64,000 nt of DNA, taken from assembly GCF_016107705.1 (NCBI RefSeq), contig NZ_JAEHGC010000001.1:682001-746000 (forward strand), in the 5' to 3' direction. Source of the DNA: Neobacillus cucumis. Lineage in GTDB: Bacteria; Bacillota; Bacilli; Bacillales_B; DSM-18226. Shown piece after piece: positions 9,534 to 19,989 of this stretch. Under the pieces are notes generated by a model, which saw only the letters and a program-made list of their open reading frames with translations, made no database searches and was not told the DNA's origin. Position 1 is the stretch's first letter. Every line of letters begins with the position of its first letter. The position numbers and the translations under genes are program-made.

Positions 9534-9725
9534 TTAAATGGTGTAACGACGCTCTTCTTCTTCAAACAAATCATCTAAGGAACTAAGAGTCCCATCTTCC
9601 TCGACTTGATGAGTATTAATAATGCCTTTAGAAAGGGACAATTCAATAAAACAATTCCAACAATAATATTGGTTAATACCAATTTTTCCGATATCCTTAC
9701 TCTGGCAATTGGGACACTTTAACAT
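9534..9725 (-). CDS. small zinc-ribbon protein (possibly yrzR)
   Basis: A 63-residue protein with an N-terminal zinc ribbon, CPNCQSKDIGKIG...YYCWNCF (two CxxC knuckles), and an acidic C-terminus (DDLFEEEERR). ATG at 9725 with AGGTG upstream, 12 nt after the yrrD stop. Position suggests the gene called yrzR in B. subtilis, but I am not certain of that name. No catalytic motif; probably a nucleic-acid or protein binder. Confidence 0.8.
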   Translation of the reverse strand: MLKCPNCQSKDIGKIGINQYYCWNCFIELSLSKGIINTHQVEEDGTLSSLDDLFEEEERRYTI

Positions 9726-9737
9726 GAAAAAGACACC

Positions 9738-10238
9738 TCACGTTTGGTTAACATCTACAATGATGGCATCTCTTCCAATCGCCGGGGGCTTTTCGGATTG
9801 AATAACCTGTTTCCCTTCAGTGATTTCTGAAAAGAAGCCATCCGTAATTTCATACCCTACGATTGTGCCCAATTCTTCCAGAAAATATACATCCTTTAAT
9901 AGGCCGATTGAATCGCCGCTCTTTGTTACAATCATATGCCCATTTAACGAATGTTGATGCGAAAAAGTATATTCCGGAGGTGTTTTAAGCTTTTCTAAAT
10001 GGTCAGCATCTTCAATCATGATCCCATCTGCACCAAAGGAAGCGACGTTCTGAATGTCCAAAAATACCGTTTGTTTGATGAAAGCGCCTTTTTTGACCAA
10101 TAAACCTTTTACGACTCCATTGCTTGTGATAAATAAATCACTTACTTCACCGATTTTCGTCCCTGATTTGATGTCAAACACCGGTTGATTTTTTAATAAA
10201 GAAAATGTCCGCAAAAAGTGTCCCACCTTTCCGAACAT
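9738..10238 (-). CDS. yrrD: PRC-barrel domain protein YrrD
   Basis: A 166-residue protein with two PRC-barrel-like halves. The first (FDIKSGTKIGEVSDLFITSNG) is near residues 20-40 and the second (TKSGDSIGLLKDVYFLEELG) near 105-125. PRC barrels are beta-barrel interaction modules, and no enzymatic role is known for YrrD. The start lies 8 nt after the recD2 stop, so it belongs to a recD2-yrrD transcription unit. Confidence 0.88.
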   Translation of the reverse strand: MFGKVGHFLRTFSLLKNQPVFDIKSGTKIGEVSDLFITSNGVVKGLLVKKGAFIKQTVFLDIQNVASFGADGIMIEDADHLEKLKTPPEYTFSHQHSLNGHMIVTKSGDSIGLLKDVYFLEELGTIVGYEITDGFFSEITEGKQVIQSEKPPAIGRDAIIVDVNQT

Positions 10239-10246
10239 TTATAGTT

Positions 10247-12661
10247 TCAGTTATTAACCATAAAATCATAAGGTGTAAGGTTTTCCATTCCAATCATTGG
10301 ATCGACCTTCATTAAAGCCTCTTCTAATGTTAGCCCATCGGGAATTTGTGTTTCCATTTTTGTTTCGCTTCCATTGGCAGGGATGGATTCTTGCAGCTTT
10401 TGGCAAAGGGTCGTTAGTCTGCTTAATTCATCCGCCCGTTCGACGCCCATTCTTAAGGCATCTTCTTCACCGCAGAGGATTAACGATTGTTTACTGCGGG
10501 TAATCGCTGTATAAATTAAATTCCGCCGCAGCATTCGGTAGTAGCTTCTTGTTATAGGAAGAATGACAATCGGAAATTCGCTTCCCTGCGACTTATGGAC
10601 AGAACAGCAATAAGCATGAGTAATTTGCGTCAAATCCTGCTTTGTATATTCAACCTCATGCCCCTCAAAGGAAATGTAAATCATATCTTGTTTTTCGGTA
10701 TTTTCTTTTGCATAGATAATCGAAATAATTTCGCCAATATCACCGTTAAAAACATTATTTTCCGGCTGATTGACCAACTGAAGCACTTTGTCACCGATTC
10801 GATATTTTACATCGCCGAAAGTAATTTCTTTACGCGAACCATCCGGGTTAGGATTAAAAATTTCCTGCAGTAAAACATTTAAGCGGTCAATCCCTGCGGG
10901 TCCCCGGTACATCGGTGCTAGCACTTGGATATCCTTTGCCGAATATCCTTTGTTTTTTGCATTTAATGCGACTTTTTCCACAACCTGCGCAACCTGTGCA
11001 GTTGAACAGCGGATAAAGGAGCGATCAGGTTGTTTGACTGTTACATTAGCCGGTATAAACCCCTTTTTAATATCGTGGGCAAGTTCAATGATAGAAGACC
11101 CTTCTGCCTGACGATAGATATCGGTTAATCTAACCGTCGGAATTCTTACTGAATTCAATAGATCTTTTAAAACCTGCCCTGGTCCGACAGATGGCAATTG
11201 ATCTTCATCTCCGACTAAAATGACTTGTATATGCTCCGGAAGTGCCTTAAACAACTGATTTGCCAGCCAAATATCGAGCATGGACGTTTCATCTACGATA
11301 ATAATTTTTCCTTCAAGCGGTGTTGTTTCATCACGGTCAAAACCTTCTGTTCCATTAAAACCAAGTAAACGGTGAATTGTAACGGCAGGAAGACCTGTCG
11401 ACTCGCTCATCCTTTTCGCGGCTCTGCCCGTTGGTGCGGCAAGTAAAAAAGGAAAGGGTTCGTCTTTCTTTTGATAATCCTTTGGTTCTAAGGAGCAGCC
11501 ATGAAGTTCGGCATAAAGCTCGACAATCCCTTTGATGACGGTCGTCTTACCAGTGCCGGGACCGCCTGTTAAAATTAGCATCGGGGACATTAAGGCCGTT
11601 TGGATTGCTTCTTTTTGCGAGGGAGCATATTCCACGCCGAGTCTTTCTTCAAGGCTTCCAAGTGCAAGTAAAAACTCTGATTCTGGAAATTGTTCTTTGT
11701 ACTCGGATTGCTCTAAGATTCGATGAATATTGGTCACGAGGCCCTTTTCAGCAAAATATAATGAGGGAAGATAGACACGCTGCTCTTCGCCAATTATTTT
11801 CCCCTCTTCTTCAAGCTTAATGACTTCATTCGAGATATCCAAAAATTCAATTTGATCTCGTTTGTTTTCTTCGAGAAGGTTTTTTACTTTTTCTAATAAG
11901 TCTTTTGCAGGTATGTATACATGTCCTGTCTGCATGCTTTCATTTTCAAGCGTGTAAAGGCAAGCTGCTTTGATTCGGTCTGGGTGATTTCCGGAGATGC
12001 CAAGCTGATATCCTAGCTCGTCTGCCCGGCCAAAGCCGATTCCTTCAATATCTTCGACCAGCTTATAAGGATTTTTTTGAATAATCCCGAGGGTTTCCTC
12101 CTTATAAGCTTGATATATTCTCATCGAAAGCTGCGGACCAAAGCCATATTGATTTAAGGCGACCATGACTTGTTCAAGTCCCTGATGTTCCATTAACGTA
12201 TCATAAAGCATTTTCGCCTTATCAGGAGGCAGCTTTGGAATAGAGTCGAGCAATGACGGCTGATTAAGGATTTTTGAAATTGCATTTTCTCCTAATACTT
12301 TAACAATATTCTCCGCCGTCTTTTTGCCAATCCCTTTAAACATTTCACTTGATAAATAAGTAATAACACCTTGTTCAGTTTGAGGAATATCTTTTCGGAA
12401 ATGATTGGTGTGAAATTGAAGACCAAATTTCGGATGTTCCTTAAATTCACCGTAAAAAATATACGTTTCCTGTTCGTGAATTTTCGGAAAATAACCCGTT
12501 ACCACTGCTTCTTTGTCCTCATATTGGTCATTGGTTTCTTCCACTCGAATTCTCAGGACGGTGTATAGATTTTGCTCATTATGAAAAATCGTTACAAGAT
12601 GCTTCCCCTTCACGAACTTTCCTTGTTCGGCAAATAAATCAAGTGAGTCCTGCTTTTCCAT
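10247..12661 (-). CDS. recD2: ATP-dependent DNA helicase RecD2
   Basis: 5'-3' SF1B helicase of the RecD2 type (no RecB/C partner), about 804 residues. The N-terminal extension contains helix-hairpin-helix segments (FKGIGKKTAENIVKVLG, EGIGFGRADELGYQLG). Walker A GGPGTGKTT lies near residue 365, Walker B is IIVDETSMLD, and the C-terminal motif VI region reads YTAITRSKQSLILCG. The ATG at 12661 is chosen because AAGGAGGG lies 7 nt upstream; the ATG at 12679 precedes that site. Homologues act in replication fork progress and repair. Confidence 0.95.
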   Translation of the reverse strand: MEKQDSLDLFAEQGKFVKGKHLVTIFHNEQNLYTVLRIRVEETNDQYEDKEAVVTGYFPKIHEQETYIFYGEFKEHPKFGLQFHTNHFRKDIPQTEQGVITYLSSEMFKGIGKKTAENIVKVLGENAISKILNQPSLLDSIPKLPPDKAKMLYDTLMEHQGLEQVMVALNQYGFGPQLSMRIYQAYKEETLGIIQKNPYKLVEDIEGIGFGRADELGYQLGISGNHPDRIKAACLYTLENESMQTGHVYIPAKDLLEKVKNLLEENKRDQIEFLDISNEVIKLEEEGKIIGEEQRVYLPSLYFAEKGLVTNIHRILEQSEYKEQFPESEFLLALGSLEERLGVEYAPSQKEAIQTALMSPMLILTGGPGTGKTTVIKGIVELYAELHGCSLEPKDYQKKDEPFPFLLAAPTGRAAKRMSESTGLPAVTIHRLLGFNGTEGFDRDETTPLEGKIIIVDETSMLDIWLANQLFKALPEHIQVILVGDEDQLPSVGPGQVLKDLLNSVRIPTVRLTDIYRQAEGSSIIELAHDIKKGFIPANVTVKQPDRSFIRCSTAQVAQVVEKVALNAKNKGYSAKDIQVLAPMYRGPAGIDRLNVLLQEIFNPNPDGSRKEITFGDVKYRIGDKVLQLVNQPENNVFNGDIGEIISIIYAKENTEKQDMIYISFEGHEVEYTKQDLTQITHAYCCSVHKSQGSEFPIVILPITRSYYRMLRRNLIYTAITRSKQSLILCGEEDALRMGVERADELSRLTTLCQKLQESIPANGSETKMETQIPDGLTLEEALMKVDPMIGMENLTPYDFMVNN

Positions 12662-12704
12662 TACACTCCCTCCTTCCATGGCCTTGAGACATAAGGATTA
12701 ATGC

Positions 12705-13373
12705 TTATTTTTCATTCTCTATTAGTTTTTTTCCGTAGCCGGCAAGCAAATGGTCCGGCTGAATTTCAAGTGCTTTATCAAACATTTCTGCTGCTTTTTC
12801 TGGATTTTCTTTAAAGCCATAGGCAACGCCTAAATTATAACAGGCATCTGCATGTTGGGGATCAAGCTCTAAACATTTTTCCAATTGGACGATTGACTCA
12901 TCAATGAATTGTAATTGAGCGAGACACAATCCATATTGAAAGCGTGCCTCAGCATCTTCTTCATTTAATTCCACACTTCTTTGTAAATAAGGCAGGGCAA
13001 ATTTCCCTTGATCGAGCTGCATAAGGGTAATTCCGAGCATAAATAAGTTATCACTGGATTCGAGCCCTTTTTTCAACGCCATTTCAAACATTTTTTTCGC
13101 CTGCTCAAAATGTTCCTTACTAAAATAGAGGTTTCCCGCACTATAATAAGCTGCTGCTGCATTCTCATCAAGCTCAATCGCCTTCTCATAAAACTTCAAA
13201 GCCTTCTCATCATCCCCAACAGCAGAAAGCACATTTCCAAAATTAATATAAGCAACCGGATCCTGCGGGCTCTCCGAAATCGCTTCATTAAAAGCCCTCG
13301 CCGCTTCCTCCCAATTACCTTCCTGCATATATTTAACACCCAATTGGTTCTTATCCAAACTAGTCAACTCCAT
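12705..13373 (-). CDS. yrrB: tetratricopeptide repeat protein YrrB
   Basis: A 222-residue protein made almost entirely of about six 34-residue TPR units (for example AYINFGNVLSAVGDDEKALK and ACYNLGVAYGFKENPEKAAE). These form a helical protein-binding scaffold. No signal peptide, so cytoplasmic. It lies between mnmA and recD2 as in other Bacillus genomes, which suggests a link to tRNA thiolation or RNA metabolism, but its partner cannot be read from the sequence. Confidence 0.9.
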   Translation of the reverse strand: MELTSLDKNQLGVKYMQEGNWEEAARAFNEAISESPQDPVAYINFGNVLSAVGDDEKALKFYEKAIELDENAAAAYYSAGNLYFSKEHFEQAKKMFEMALKKGLESSDNLFMLGITLMQLDQGKFALPYLQRSVELNEEDAEARFQYGLCLAQLQFIDESIVQLEKCLELDPQHADACYNLGVAYGFKENPEKAAEMFDKALEIQPDHLLAGYGKKLIENEK

Positions 13374-13415
13374 TCTATTGAGAGTATACCATATTTTTTT
13401 CTGTGGTTAGTTCAT

Positions 13416-13460
13416 TCGACAAAATTCGGGCGTCGCCAGGCACCGCCCGAATTTTGTCGA
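13416..13460. repeat. perfect 17-bp palindromic element
   Basis: Arms 13416-13432 and 13444-13460 are exact reverse complements (TCGACAAAATTCGGGCG) around an 11-nt loop containing CCAGGCAC. It directly follows the mnmA terminator and precedes yrrB. I recall very similar GGTGCCTGGCAC plus CGAATTTTGTCG units dispersed between genes in other Bacillaceae, so it is probably a repeated extragenic palindrome. Confidence 0.75.
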
Positions 13461-13496
13461 AAAAATCCCTGATTCCGCAGTGGAATCAGGGATTTT

Positions 13497-13498
<2 letters not shown>
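13461..13498 (-). terminator. intrinsic terminator of mnmA
   Basis: AAAAAATCCCTGATTCC/GGAATCAGGGATTTTTT inverted repeat that begins within the mnmA TAA stop. Strong stem and T run. Confidence 0.9.
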
Positions 13499-14615
<1,117 letters not shown>

Positions 14616-14656
14616 TCATATTCACCTCTCTATCTATAAAGAAATTATTCGTACAT

Positions 14657-15799
14657 CTATTTTTTTAAGCGCGTCACAATTCTGGCTGTCTCTTCAGCCG
14701 CTCTCACTATTTGCTCTGTAGTCGTATCGTAACCAAAGCTAAAGCGAATCGAATTAATTAACCGCTCAGATCCTTTTCCAAACATAGCAACCAGTACATG
14801 AGAAGGTTCAATCGAACCCGCTGTACATGCTGAACCGCTGGAGACCGCTATTCCCGCTAAATCGAGGTTCACAAGCATTTGCTCGACATTTGTCCCAGGA
14901 AAGCTTAAGTTTAATACATGTGGCAGCGAATGTTCAAGTGTTCCGTTTTGTGCAAAATCGATTCTGTGCTCTCGGAGTTTTTGAATAAACGTTTCCTTAA
15001 ACCCCGTGTACCTATTCCTTTTTTCAGACAGTTCTTCCGCTGAAATTAAAACAGCTTCATGAAAACCGACTATTGAGGCAACATTTTCGGTACCGGCTCG
15101 TCTTTTTCGCTCTTGTTCTCCTCCAAATTGACGTGGCGCTAGTTTAACATTTTCGCGGGCATATAAAAAGCCGATTCCTTTCGGGCCATTGATTTTATGA
15201 GCTGTAACGGACAACAAGTCAATATTACATTTGTTCACATCTATCTTTTCAACACCGTAGGCTTGTACCGCATCGGTATGAAATTTTGCTTGATGTTCTT
15301 TCAGGAGTTCCCCAATTTCCGCAATTGGCTGAAGCGTCCCTACCTCATTGTTCCCGTACATAATTGAGACAAGAATAGTATCTTCTCTTAATTCATTTTT
15401 TAATTCAGCAACAGACACCCTGCCAGTTTCATCTACAGGCAAATAGGTAATCTCATACCCCATCTTTTCTAATTTATGACAGGCGTGAAGGACTGCATGG
15501 TGCTCAATTTGTGAGGTTATAATATGCTTCCCATTCGCTTGATAACTTTCAGCAACCCCAAATAGGGCCATGTTATCTGCTTCAGTTCCGCCGCTTGTAA
15601 AAATAATCTCTACCTCTTTTGCACCGATACTTTTTGCCAAGCTTTCACGTGCAAGATCGATTCTGTGCCGAGCTTCTCTTCCAAAAGAATGGATACTCGA
15701 AGGATTCCCAAAGGTTTCATTCATGGCTTCAAGCATTTTCTCCATAACTCTTGGATGCATCGGTGTTGTAGCGGCATGGTCGAGATAGATTCGTTCCAT
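14657..15799 (-). CDS. iscS: cysteine desulfurase (IscS/YrvO)
   Basis: PLP enzyme that removes sulfur from cysteine. In Bacillus this paralogue (YrvO) supplies MnmA, its downstream neighbour. 380 residues from the ATG at 15799, which has AAGGTGG upstream; the ATG six codons earlier precedes that site. Landmarks: YLDHAATTPMHPRVME at the start, the PLP-binding lysine in SVTAHKINGPKG, and the catalytic cysteine loop SSGSACTAGSIEPSHVL near 325. The cymR repressor gene is directly upstream, linking it to sulfur metabolism. Confidence 0.95.
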   Translation of the reverse strand: MERIYLDHAATTPMHPRVMEKMLEAMNETFGNPSSIHSFGREARHRIDLARESLAKSIGAKEVEIIFTSGGTEADNMALFGVAESYQANGKHIITSQIEHHAVLHACHKLEKMGYEITYLPVDETGRVSVAELKNELREDTILVSIMYGNNEVGTLQPIAEIGELLKEHQAKFHTDAVQAYGVEKIDVNKCNIDLLSVTAHKINGPKGIGFLYARENVKLAPRQFGGEQERKRRAGTENVASIVGFHEAVLISAEELSEKRNRYTGFKETFIQKLREHRIDFAQNGTLEHSLPHVLNLSFPGTNVEQMLVNLDLAGIAVSSGSACTAGSIEPSHVLVAMFGKGSERLINSIRFSFGYDTTTEQIVRAAEETARIVTRLKK

Positions 15800-15844
15800 A
15801 ATTCCACCTTCATTCAAATGAAATCTATATAATTAATTTTGACA

Positions 15845-16264
15845 TCAAATATAAAACATATAAGCTTCTGACTCACCATCATCGCTATGGTTCGCTAAAT
15901 CTTCCAATGTTGTATTATCCAATACATCCTTAATCGCATCGCGAATACGAATCCAAAGCTCACGTTTAGCCGGTTCTTCATCCTCGATACCCTCTACCGG
16001 TGTAATTGGTCCTTCAAGAACACGAATCACATCACCGGATGTGATTTTTGAAGGATCATCAGCTAGAATGTAACCACCATATGCTCCACGAATACTTTTT
16101 ACCAATCCGGCATTGCGAAGCGGTGAAATTAATTGTTCTAAGTAATGTTCCGATAAATCATTTGCTTGGGCAATTGTTTTTAACGAAATCGGACCTTCAC
16201 CGTATTTTTTAGCCAGTTCAATCATAATGGTCAGACCATATCTGCCCTTCGTCGATATTTTCAT
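15845..16264 (-). CDS. cymR: cysteine metabolism repressor CymR (Rrf2 family)
   Basis: A 139-residue Rrf2-type winged-helix repressor. CymR in Bacillus represses cysteine-synthesis genes in complex with the O-acetylserine thiol-lyase CysK. It starts MKISTKGRYGLTIMIELAK, with the recognition helix around SEHYLEQLISPLRNAGLVKS and the wing RGAYGGYIL. It lacks the three cysteines of iron-sulfur Rrf2 proteins such as IscR, which supports the CymR call. First gene of the cymR-iscS-mnmA unit, divergent from rarA. Confidence 0.93.
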   Translation of the reverse strand: MKISTKGRYGLTIMIELAKKYGEGPISLKTIAQANDLSEHYLEQLISPLRNAGLVKSIRGAYGGYILADDPSKITSGDVIRVLEGPITPVEGIEDEEPAKRELWIRIRDAIKDVLDNTTLEDLANHSDDGESEAYMFYI

Positions 16265-16446
16265 TTAAAGGCACCTCATTTCAACTTTTTCTATTTTAAA
16301 ATTATTTTTTATAATGTCAATAGGAATCAAATCCTTAGTATCTTGATAGGCATTTATTCATTATACCATATTGTTCTTTAATATGCTTTTGATAGAAAAA
16401 ATGATATCTTAATAAGAAAGAACTGTATTTATTTGGAGAGATGATT

Positions 16447-17721
16447 ATGCAGCAAAAGCCTCTAGCATTTCGGATGCGTCCCAGAACCATTGAAGAGGTT
16501 GTCGGACAGCAGCATCTTGTTGCCGATGGAAAAATTATTGCCAGAATGGTAAAAGCTAAACAACTGACGTCGATGATTTTATATGGACCGCCTGGAATTG
16601 GCAAAACCTCGATTGCAAGTGCGATTGCCGGAAATACTAAATATGCTTTCCGAACCCTAAATGCCGTAACCAATAATAAAAAAGACATGGAGATTGTCGT
16701 TGCCGAAGCAAAAATGTCCGGAAAGGTAATTCTTCTATTGGATGAGGTCCATCGCCTTGATAAAGCGAAACAGGATTTTTTGCTTCCTTATTTAGAAAAT
16801 GGATTAATTACTTTAATAGGGGCAACGACGAGCAATCCCTACCACGCGATTAATCCAGCGATCCGCAGCCGCTGCCAAATTTTTGAGTTAAAGCCGCCTG
16901 AGCCGGAAGAAGTAAAAATAGCATTGACCAGTGCTTTAGAAGATGCGGAAAGAGGCTTTGGAAACGTAAAGGTTGTCCTGACCGATGAAGCTTTAAATCA
17001 TTTTGCAATCGGATCAAATGGGGATGTTAGAAGTTCCTTAAATGCTCTGGAATTAGCTGTTCTTTCGAGCGACAAGGACGAGGACGGCGTTATTCATATT
17101 GACTTGGCAACAGCAGAAGAATGCTTACAAAAGAAAAGCTTTGCTGCTGACAAGGATGGAGACGGCCATTATGATGTTCTTTCCGCCTTCCAAAAGTCAA
17201 TTCGCGGCAGTGACGTAGATGCTGCACTTCATTATCTTGGCAGGTTAATTGAAGCAGGTGACCTAATCAGCATTAGCAGACGCTTGCTTGTTATCGCTTA
17301 TGAAGATGTCAGTCTTGCCAGTCCCCAAGCAGGGGCACGGACCCTGGCTGCGATTGAAACAGCAGAACGAATCGGTTTCCCGGAAGCAAGAATTCCGCTT
17401 GCTAACGCTGTGATTGAATTATGTTTATCACCGAAATCCAATTCAGCAGTGCTGGCGATTCAATCCGCACTTGAGGATATTCAAAAAGGCAATGTCGGCG
17501 AAGTTCCTGACCATCTGCGTGATGCCCATTATAAAGGAGCAAAAGAGCTGGGCAGGGGTATTGACTATAAATATCCGCACGACTTTGAAAATGGATGGGT
17601 TCCGCAGCAATATTTACCGAATCGCTTAAAAAATAAACAATACTATGTACCGAAAAAGACTGGTAAGTTTGAACAAGCATTGGCCACGGTCTATGCAAAA
17701 CTAACAGGCAGAAAAAAATAG
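16447..17721 (+). CDS. rarA: replication-associated recombination ATPase RarA (MgsA/YrvN)
   Basis: AAA+ ATPase related to clamp loaders that acts at stalled replication forks. 424 residues. The N-terminal core has Walker A YGPPGIGKTS and Walker B LLLDEVHR, and sensor motif GATTSNPY. The C-terminal MgsA-type domain includes SPQAGARTLAAIETAERIGFPEARIPLANAVIELCLSPKSN. The second ATG (16447) is preferred because GGAGAG lies 6 nt upstream; the first ATG at 16441 abuts that site. Followed by a strong terminator. Confidence 0.95.
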   Translation: MQQKPLAFRMRPRTIEEVVGQQHLVADGKIIARMVKAKQLTSMILYGPPGIGKTSIASAIAGNTKYAFRTLNAVTNNKKDMEIVVAEAKMSGKVILLLDEVHRLDKAKQDFLLPYLENGLITLIGATTSNPYHAINPAIRSRCQIFELKPPEPEEVKIALTSALEDAERGFGNVKVVLTDEALNHFAIGSNGDVRSSLNALELAVLSSDKDEDGVIHIDLATAEECLQKKSFAADKDGDGHYDVLSAFQKSIRGSDVDAALHYLGRLIEAGDLISISRRLLVIAYEDVSLASPQAGARTLAAIETAERIGFPEARIPLANAVIELCLSPKSNSAVLAIQSALEDIQKGNVGEVPDHLRDAHYKGAKELGRGIDYKYPHDFENGWVPQQYLPNRLKNKQYYVPKKTGKFEQALATVYAKLTGRKK

Positions 17722-17751
17722 CCTCCGCGTTACGCGGAGGCTATTTTTTTC
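17714..17751. terminator. intrinsic terminator after rarA (possibly bidirectional)
   Basis: GCCTCCGCG/CGCGGAGGC hairpin with A run before and T run after, overlapping the end of rarA. Confidence 0.9.
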
Positions 17752-17754
17752 TGC

Positions 17755-17850
17755 GATATCAACACTTTTTGAGTTGATATCGACACTTTTGGAACGGATA
17801 TCAACAATTTTTGGTGTGATATCAACACTTTTTAGCGGATATCAACAATT
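17755..17850. repeat. 21-nt phased array, GATATCAACA core (array A)
   Basis: Five copies of GATATCAACAcTTTTTg begin at 17755, 17776, 17797, 17818 and 17838, so the period is 21, 21, 21 and 20 nt. The first 16 nt of each unit are conserved and the rest vary. The array fills the space between the rarA terminator and the stop codon of the convergent ABC permease gene. Its function is unknown. Confidence 0.85.
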
Positions 17851-18801
17851 TTACGCCGCCACATCTCTCTTTTTAAAAGTAAAGAAGGCCAGAAATTGGA
17901 AAACAACGAAATAAACAATCAGCATGATGATGGAAAATGATAAGGTCATTCCTTCCACCATCGGAGATCCTTCAAAATATTGCATAAGATCCGTATTAGC
18001 AAACAAGATATATTTAGCCCAATCAAATTTCAATGCTAATAATTGAGTTAAGTTCCCTCCGGAAAACATTAGGAAGATGGAGATACCAATAGCAAGTGAA
18101 CTGTTTCGAAACACAGACGAAATCATAAAGGCCATGGTTGTCAGCATAATCATTCCAATCGAGCTCAAACCATAATAACTCATTAAATGAACCACCATAT
18201 TCTGCTCAGTCACAGTTCCATTATTGTAGTTCAAATATGGTACAGCCTGGTCAGGCATCCCAAATAAAATCGCACCAATGACAGTTGAATACACAAAAAG
18301 CACCGCCAGCAGGAATAATGCAAAAAGTAAAACTGTTAAATATTTAGAGAGTAAAATTTTCGTTCGATTAATCGGCCGGATTAACAACAACTTAATCGTG
18401 CCCCAATTAAATTCACTTGCAACAATCCCTGCGGAAACGATAATCGTAAACAGCCCTGCTAAGGAAATTAATTGCGAAGCATCCTTCACAAAGGTCCAAA
18501 CATCATAGCTTTCCTGTGGAGCAATATGATGCTGAACCCGGTAATCATTGATGGCAATCTCTCTTTTAAGAAATTGTTTTTCCATCTTTGATCCGCTTCG
18601 GTCATACTGTTTCTTTAAAGCATCATTCTCCTGCTTTAGGTTTTGCTCCCATTTTTGGTCAACGCCCGCTTTACTTCCTGACTCCTGATATTTAAAAAAG
18701 CCCGCCACAATTGACGCCGCAACAAGTAGGATCGCAATCATGACAAACGTTCCTGGGCGCTTAAAAATTTTCATCCATTCATTTTTAATTAAATTCATCA
18801 T
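17851..18801 (-). CDS. ABC-2 type transporter permease
   Basis: A 316-residue membrane subunit of an ABC exporter. It begins MMNLIKNEWMKIFKRPGTFVMIAILL. After a first transmembrane helix comes a large extracytoplasmic segment (residues about 40-100) and then five further helices (for example AGLFTIIVSAGIVASEF and TVLLFALFLLAVLFVY), the ABC-2/BcrB-like architecture. Its start overlaps the ATPase stop (ATGA at 18798-18801), so the two are translationally coupled. The substrate cannot be inferred. The pair does not belong to the rarA-tcdA neighbourhood as I remember it in B. subtilis. Confidence 0.88.
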   Translation of the reverse strand: MMNLIKNEWMKIFKRPGTFVMIAILLVAASIVAGFFKYQESGSKAGVDQKWEQNLKQENDALKKQYDRSGSKMEKQFLKREIAINDYRVQHHIAPQESYDVWTFVKDASQLISLAGLFTIIVSAGIVASEFNWGTIKLLLIRPINRTKILLSKYLTVLLFALFLLAVLFVYSTVIGAILFGMPDQAVPYLNYNNGTVTEQNMVVHLMSYYGLSSIGMIMLTTMAFMISSVFRNSSLAIGISIFLMFSGGNLTQLLALKFDWAKYILFANTDLMQYFEGSPMVEGMTLSFSIIMLIVYFVVFQFLAFFTFKKRDVAA

Positions 18802-19721
18802 ACTCTAGCTTCCTCCTTTTCAGCTGTAACCTCAAGGAAGCGGTCCTCTAATGTTTTTGCCACTTCTTTAACCCCAAAGACCTGAACGTCACCTTCCACC
18901 AATAACTTTATTAAATTCGGAATTTCTTCTTTGGCCAGCTCCAATGATACGCCATTTCTCGAATGGGACACTCTCACGTCTGAATAATGGTTTTGGATGA
19001 TGGTGCGTGCCTGTTCACTTGGAATCACTTCAAGTTCATATGTGACTTCATTGCCTTGCACAAATTCTTGGACAAGCTGTACATCTATTAAACGGCCGTT
19101 TTGGATAATTCCGATGCGATCACACATCATTTCCATTTCTGAAAGTAAGTGGCTTGATACAATGACAGCCATATTTTTTTCCCTTGCAAGGAGGCGCAAA
19201 TAGTCGCGGATTTCCCGGATTCCAGCCGGGTCCAAACCGTTGGTGGGTTCATCGAGGATTAGTACCTCGGGGTCATGTAAAAGACATTGCGCCAAACCTA
19301 ATCTTTGCCGCATTCCCAGTGAGTACGTTTTTACCTTGTCGTGGATTCTATCTGTTAGCCCGACCAGTTTGACCACTTCATCAATTTTCTCTTTCGTTAT
19401 TCCTTTTGACATTCTTGCATAATGCACAAGGTTTTTATATCCGCTTAAAAATTTATACATCTCTGGATTTTCAACAATGGCACCAATATGGCGGACGGCA
19501 TCCTCAAAATTACTTTTAATACTGGCTCCGCCAATGGTAATATCACCCGAAGTGATGCCCATTAAGCCCACAATCATCCGGATGGTCGTTGTTTTTCCGG
19601 CCCCGTTTGGCCCCAAAAAACCAAAAACCTCCCCTTTGTTTACTTGGAAGCTTATTTGATCTATGATCTTTCTCCCTTTTATTATTTTCGTCACATCTTT
19701 TAGTTCCACAATGGATTCCAA
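18798..19721 (-). CDS. ABC transporter ATP-binding protein
   Basis: A 307-residue ATPase partner of the downstream permease, BcrA/YxlF type. Walker A GPNGAGKTTTIRM near residue 38, signature LGMRQRLGLAQ, Walker B VLILDEPTNGLDP and the switch histidine in VIVSSHLLSEME. An extra C-terminal domain of about 90 residues follows the nucleotide-binding domain, as in drug or peptide exporters. First gene of a two-gene unit whose promoter should lie in 19722-19990. Confidence 0.92.
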   Translation of the reverse strand: MESIVELKDVTKIIKGRKIIDQISFQVNKGEVFGFLGPNGAGKTTTIRMIVGLMGITSGDITIGGASIKSNFEDAVRHIGAIVENPEMYKFLSGYKNLVHYARMSKGITKEKIDEVVKLVGLTDRIHDKVKTYSLGMRQRLGLAQCLLHDPEVLILDEPTNGLDPAGIREIRDYLRLLAREKNMAVIVSSHLLSEMEMMCDRIGIIQNGRLIDVQLVQEFVQGNEVTYELEVIPSEQARTIIQNHYSDVRVSHSRNGVSLELAKEEIPNLIKLLVEGDVQVFGVKEVAKTLEDRFLEVTAEKEEARV

Positions 19722-19989
19722 TTCATCTTCTCCTCTCTCTATCTCTGCCCTAAAATTTACACCCTACCAGTTTAACGCAGATTTGGGAATATTTCCTGTT
19801 TTTAATGCCTTACATTCCATTTTTATTATAAAGTGGTCTCTTTCTCGATTAAAACGGCTCGAGAATGAGTTTTTTCTAAGACCTGCGACGTATGAAAAGA
19901 TTTACGGTACTGTGTGGAAATGGAGACCTTGATGAATATAATAGGGTAAGATGGATGGAAAAATTCAAGCGGTTTTGGGGGTGAAGCGA

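Noticed and set aside
19663..19932. 89-residue plus-strand frame upstream of the Gmad2 gene
   Set aside because: It begins antisense inside the ABC ATPase gene, lacks a ribosome binding site, and has no recognisable domain.
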